Assembly: GCF_019659805.1 (NCBI RefSeq)
Contig: NZ_JAIFRO010000010.1
Location: forward strand, 1 to 36,733
Source: Bartonella raoultii
GTDB taxonomy: Bacteria; Pseudomonadota; Alphaproteobacteria; Rhizobiales; Rhizobiaceae
DNA: 36,733 bases
Reading direction: 5' to 3'
A program made the translations under genes and the position numbers. Shown here one piece after another: positions 33,917 to 36,733 of the stretch (the first letter of the stretch is position 1; each line of letters starts with the position of its first letter). The notes under the pieces were generated by a model. That model made no database searches and was not told the origin of the DNA. It saw only the letters and a program-made list of their open reading frames with translations.

Positions 33917-36292
33917 ATGTCTTCATTTTTTGAAAAAAAATTATATATTCTTTTCTTTGTTATTGGGGTTATTGTTGTATTGTGTTCTTCTGCGTGGGGG
34001 AATTTTGTCGCAGAAAGTGCCGTTATTGGAGAAGCCGTAACAACATCTTCAATTGATGAAATTATTAAGCAACAACAATTTATTATTAAAACTCTTGAAG
34101 AAGATACTGAAACTTTAAAAAAAGATTTTCAAAATAAATCAGAAGATGAAGGTATTTTGGCAGAGTTGCGATTGCGTGCGCGCGGTATTAGTAAACGTTC
34201 TATAGAAGCTGCACTTGTTTTGCGTGCTCCTTTAAATGATGTTAATACTTTACTTGATCAATTGACAGAGGTGCATAATAACCAAAAGGAATTGAAAAAT
34301 CAAAGTAAGGAACATGCCTATTTGATAGAGAAAAAAGCCCAAATTAATGGCATAGTGCTTCGATTTGAGGAAATCTTTTTGGTAACAAATAGAATAGCGG
34401 AACTTACTATTTCGCAATCTCGAGAGCTTTTTAAACATAAACTTGCATACAGATTTGAGTTTTCAATACCGATGGTTAAGCACCTCGTTGAGAAAACAAA
34501 AGAGGCTTCCTATGATTTTGTTTTACTCTTCAGTTCTTGGTGGGGATTTTTGTTTTATTTCAAGTTATTAGAACTATTTCTTGCTTTTTTGATTCCACTT
34601 TTTATTGCTTTTATATTTTCTTATTTTTCTCGTAAAGCTCTTATACATATACGCTGCCATTTTATAAGAAATAATGAAGAAATATCTTATTTACAGCGCT
34701 TATTAATTGCTTTTATTTCAGTTCTTCTCCCTGTCCTTGTATGTGTTATTTGCGTTTATTTTGTGTTGTTTTTGTTTCGTTATTTTGGTTTGGATTCAGG
34801 AAAACTCACAGCGGTTTTTGATATGATTGGGTATCAAATTATTCTGGTCTTTTTGATAAATCGTTTGGCAGTTGTTCTTTTATCACAGAGTAGGGGGCAT
34901 ACAGCTTTACTTAATATTGCCCCTTCTTCTGCATATCAATTGGTTATTTTGCTTACTCTTTTAGGTAGCGTTTTAGCATTTGATGCTATTCTTGATAGTA
35001 TTTATCAAGTCATTTCAGCTTCTCTTTCTTTGACAATTGCCAAAAGTTTTATTGCTGTTTTTCTTGTCTCAATATTGCTGTTTATAATTTCTTTTGTGCC
35101 TTTACGGTTTAGATATAAAGGCGCTCAAAGTAAGGGACAAGAACCACGTTTTTGGCCATTTTATATACGTATTACACTGATTTTATTGGGTTTATTTCTC
35201 ATTGTGATGGACTTTTTAGGATATATTGGCTTGGCCCGTTTTATTACGCAGCAGATTGTAATCGGTGGCGCTTTTTTAGTTCTCATGTATTTGGGCATAC
35301 AAAGTGCTCAAGCTATTGGTTCTAAAGGACAATTTATGAAAACAAGTGTTGGCCATATTTTGATGCAGTGGTTGCATTTGCAAGAGAAAACGATGAATAA
35401 AGTAGGGATTATCATAAGCGTTTTTCTCACTTTGGCCGTTATTGTATTTTGTGTAATGCCGATTGCTACGCAGTTTGGATTTTCCTATTCTGATTTGAAA
35501 GCAATATTATGGCAGTTAATGACGGGTTTTCAAATTGGAAATATTTCTATTTCTTTAATTTCCCTTTTGACCGGTATTGCTTCATTTTTTCTCTGTTTGT
35601 TCTTCGTTCACCGATTTAACGGTTGGTTAGATACGATAGTGTTGGTGCATGGAGAATTCGATTCGGGTGTACGTAACTCTATCAGAACAATTGTAAGTTA
35701 TAGTGGTATTGTTGTGTCTGCTTTGATAGGGGTATCAATGGCAGGCTTAGACCTTAGAAATTTTGCGCTTATTGCTGGCGGACTTTCGCTTGGTATAGGG
35801 TTTGGTTTGCAAAATATTGTCCAAAATTTTGTTTCTGGGCTTATTATTTTAGTTGGAAGACCATTTAAAGTAGGGGACTATATAGAATCTGGATCGGTAG
35901 GTGGTATTGTTAAACGTATTAGCGTGCGTGCAACGGAACTTGAGACATTACAAAGTAAGACCATTATTATTCCTAATTCAAGCCTTATCAATAATAATGT
36001 AAGTAATTGGACTCGACATAATAAGATAGGACGGATTGATATTCCTGTAACTGTTTCATCCAAGGTTGCTCCAGAGCGCGTTGTTAAAATTTTGTTAGAG
36101 ATTGCAGTTGAGACAGAGGGAATTTTAAAAAATCCTGCACCGCAGGTGAGTTTTACTGCATTTAATAGTAAAAATTTTTCTTTTAATTTGGCTATTTATA
36201 TCCCCAATATTACTTCACCTTTTGATGTAACGAATGCTCTGCGCTTTACTTTATATAAACGTTTTTCTGAGGAAGGGATTTTGGAATGCTAA
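33917..36292 (+). CDS. MscS-family mechanosensitive channel, large (DUF3772-type) form
   Basis: A 791-aa membrane channel that should release solutes on osmotic downshock. It has a signal-like N-terminus (KLYILFFVIGVIVVLCSSAW), a coiled-coil periplasmic part (residues about 35-180), about ten membrane segments, and the MscS pore and vestibule: GLSLGIGFGLQNIVQNFVSG, LVGRPFKVGDYIE, VRATELETLQSKTIIIPNSS. The start is ATG 33917 with AAGG seven bases upstream; a GTG twelve codons earlier lacks support. The protein stops at FSEEGILEC, just where relatives usually continue with IPFPQ and a short tail. Confidence 0.9.
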   Translation: MSSFFEKKLYILFFVIGVIVVLCSSAWGNFVAESAVIGEAVTTSSIDEIIKQQQFIIKTLEEDTETLKKDFQNKSEDEGILAELRLRARGISKRSIEAALVLRAPLNDVNTLLDQLTEVHNNQKELKNQSKEHAYLIEKKAQINGIVLRFEEIFLVTNRIAELTISQSRELFKHKLAYRFEFSIPMVKHLVEKTKEASYDFVLLFSSWWGFLFYFKLLELFLAFLIPLFIAFIFSYFSRKALIHIRCHFIRNNEEISYLQRLLIAFISVLLPVLVCVICVYFVLFLFRYFGLDSGKLTAVFDMIGYQIILVFLINRLAVVLLSQSRGHTALLNIAPSSAYQLVILLTLLGSVLAFDAILDSIYQVISASLSLTIAKSFIAVFLVSILLFIISFVPLRFRYKGAQSKGQEPRFWPFYIRITLILLGLFLIVMDFLGYIGLARFITQQIVIGGAFLVLMYLGIQSAQAIGSKGQFMKTSVGHILMQWLHLQEKTMNKVGIIISVFLTLAVIVFCVMPIATQFGFSYSDLKAILWQLMTGFQIGNISISLISLLTGIASFFLCLFFVHRFNGWLDTIVLVHGEFDSGVRNSIRTIVSYSGIVVSALIGVSMAGLDLRNFALIAGGLSLGIGFGLQNIVQNFVSGLIILVGRPFKVGDYIESGSVGGIVKRISVRATELETLQSKTIIIPNSSLINNNVSNWTRHNKIGRIDIPVTVSSKVAPERVVKILLEIAVETEGILKNPAPQVSFTAFNSKNFSFNLAIYIPNITSPFDVTNALRFTLYKRFSEEGILEC

Positions 36293-36558
36293 AGTATATT
36301 CGTATTTTTATGATGGTTGTTTTGTTGGATATTTTAAATGTAACAGCTTTTGCTGCAACTATCAAAAATACGGATTTAAAAGTACAGTCTCTTATTATCG
36401 TTGAAGGAAGCATTCTTTCAAATATTTCATTAAATACGCAGCAGACTGCTATTATTTGTATGAAGGGATGCTTTATTACTTTTCCTAATAAAGATCGCTT
36501 TGCGATAAAAGCAGAAGATAATATAGAAATTAATAAAGATAGAGCAATTTTTAAATAA
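36286..36558 (+). CDS. small exported protein of unknown function
   Basis: A 90-aa protein whose start overlaps the channel gene by 7 bases, so the two are coupled. The N-terminus is a signal peptide (IFMMVVLLDILNVTAFAA, likely cleaved after AFA). The mature part of about 68 residues is short and beta-like, with two Cys five apart in ICMKGCFITFPNKDRFAIKA, possibly a metal or disulfide site. I recall similar short periplasmic proteins in Rhizobiales but know of no function. No Shine-Dalgarno is obvious, which fits translational coupling. Confidence 0.75.
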   Translation: MLKYIRIFMMVVLLDILNVTAFAATIKNTDLKVQSLIIVEGSILSNISLNTQQTAIICMKGCFITFPNKDRFAIKAEDNIEINKDRAIFK

Positions 36559-36733
36559 AGTGGTTTAAGATTTTTTATTAATCATCTTTGAAAAGATAAT
36601 GTTATCATTTTTTAAATGCGTTCATCGTAGAATATGTATAAAACAAGTAATGAATCTATAATATTAGTATGATAGTTATATTTATATAAGTAATTTTGTT
36701 GTTTTAAATTATATATGATATAAAATATAATTT

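Noticed and set aside
36250..36310. Frameshift at the end of the channel gene
   Set aside because: Neither of the other two frames encodes the expected IPFPQ segment after the stop, so no single-base error restores it.

Overview
The window is the right-hand part of a P22-like (short-tailed, podovirus-type) prophage, followed by a chromosomal segment of an alphaproteobacterium that is most likely a Bartonella. The host call is an inference. It rests on AT-rich DNA, the style of the prophage and its toxin-antitoxin genes, a fused SecDF, a YbaL-type antiporter and a DUF3772-type MscS channel. No rRNA or species marker is present.

Positions 1-17.6 kb hold a tightly packed late operon on the plus strand, many of its genes overlapping by 1-20 bases. 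It encodes the terminase large subunit (cut by the window edge), portal, scaffold, N4-gp56-type coat, a small coat-linked protein, an adaptor, a tail hub, a GNAT-like protein, three ejection-type proteins, a lytic transglycosylase and three tandem collar-domain tail proteins. A toxin-antitoxin pair is inserted backwards between the coat-linked gene and the adaptor gene. Its promoter appears to start transcription exactly on the toxin's GTG start codon.

Positions 17.6-23.0 kb are one 1,786-residue gene. It has a tail-fibre N-terminus, about 1,400 residues of Ala/Ser/Lys/Glu/Gln coiled coil containing 42-residue tandem repeats, and a C-terminal domain of about 310 residues. That last domain resembles the C-type-lectin major tropism determinant (Mtd) of Bordetella phage BPP-1. 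In BPP-1 this fold is diversified by a retroelement, but no reverse transcriptase or template repeat is visible here. This is the most interesting object in the window.

Positions 23.0-24.3 kb are the lysis cassette: a GH24 lysozyme with a hydrophobic C-terminal tail, a nested Rz/Rz1-type spanin pair and a small membrane protein. Then come a dinJ-yafQ toxin-antitoxin operon on the minus strand with a clear promoter, an HTH regulator, and tRNA-Lys(CTT). The 3' end of the tRNA faces the prophage, so it is the natural candidate for the attachment site. Integrase, repressor and replication genes would lie to the left of the window.

Positions 26.1-36.7 kb are ordinary chromosome: a TerC/CBS membrane protein, then on the minus strand a YbhN-like protein, a YbaL-type antiporter and SecDF, and on the plus strand an MscS-family channel with a small exported protein. 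All identifications come from reading the translations; no database search was run.
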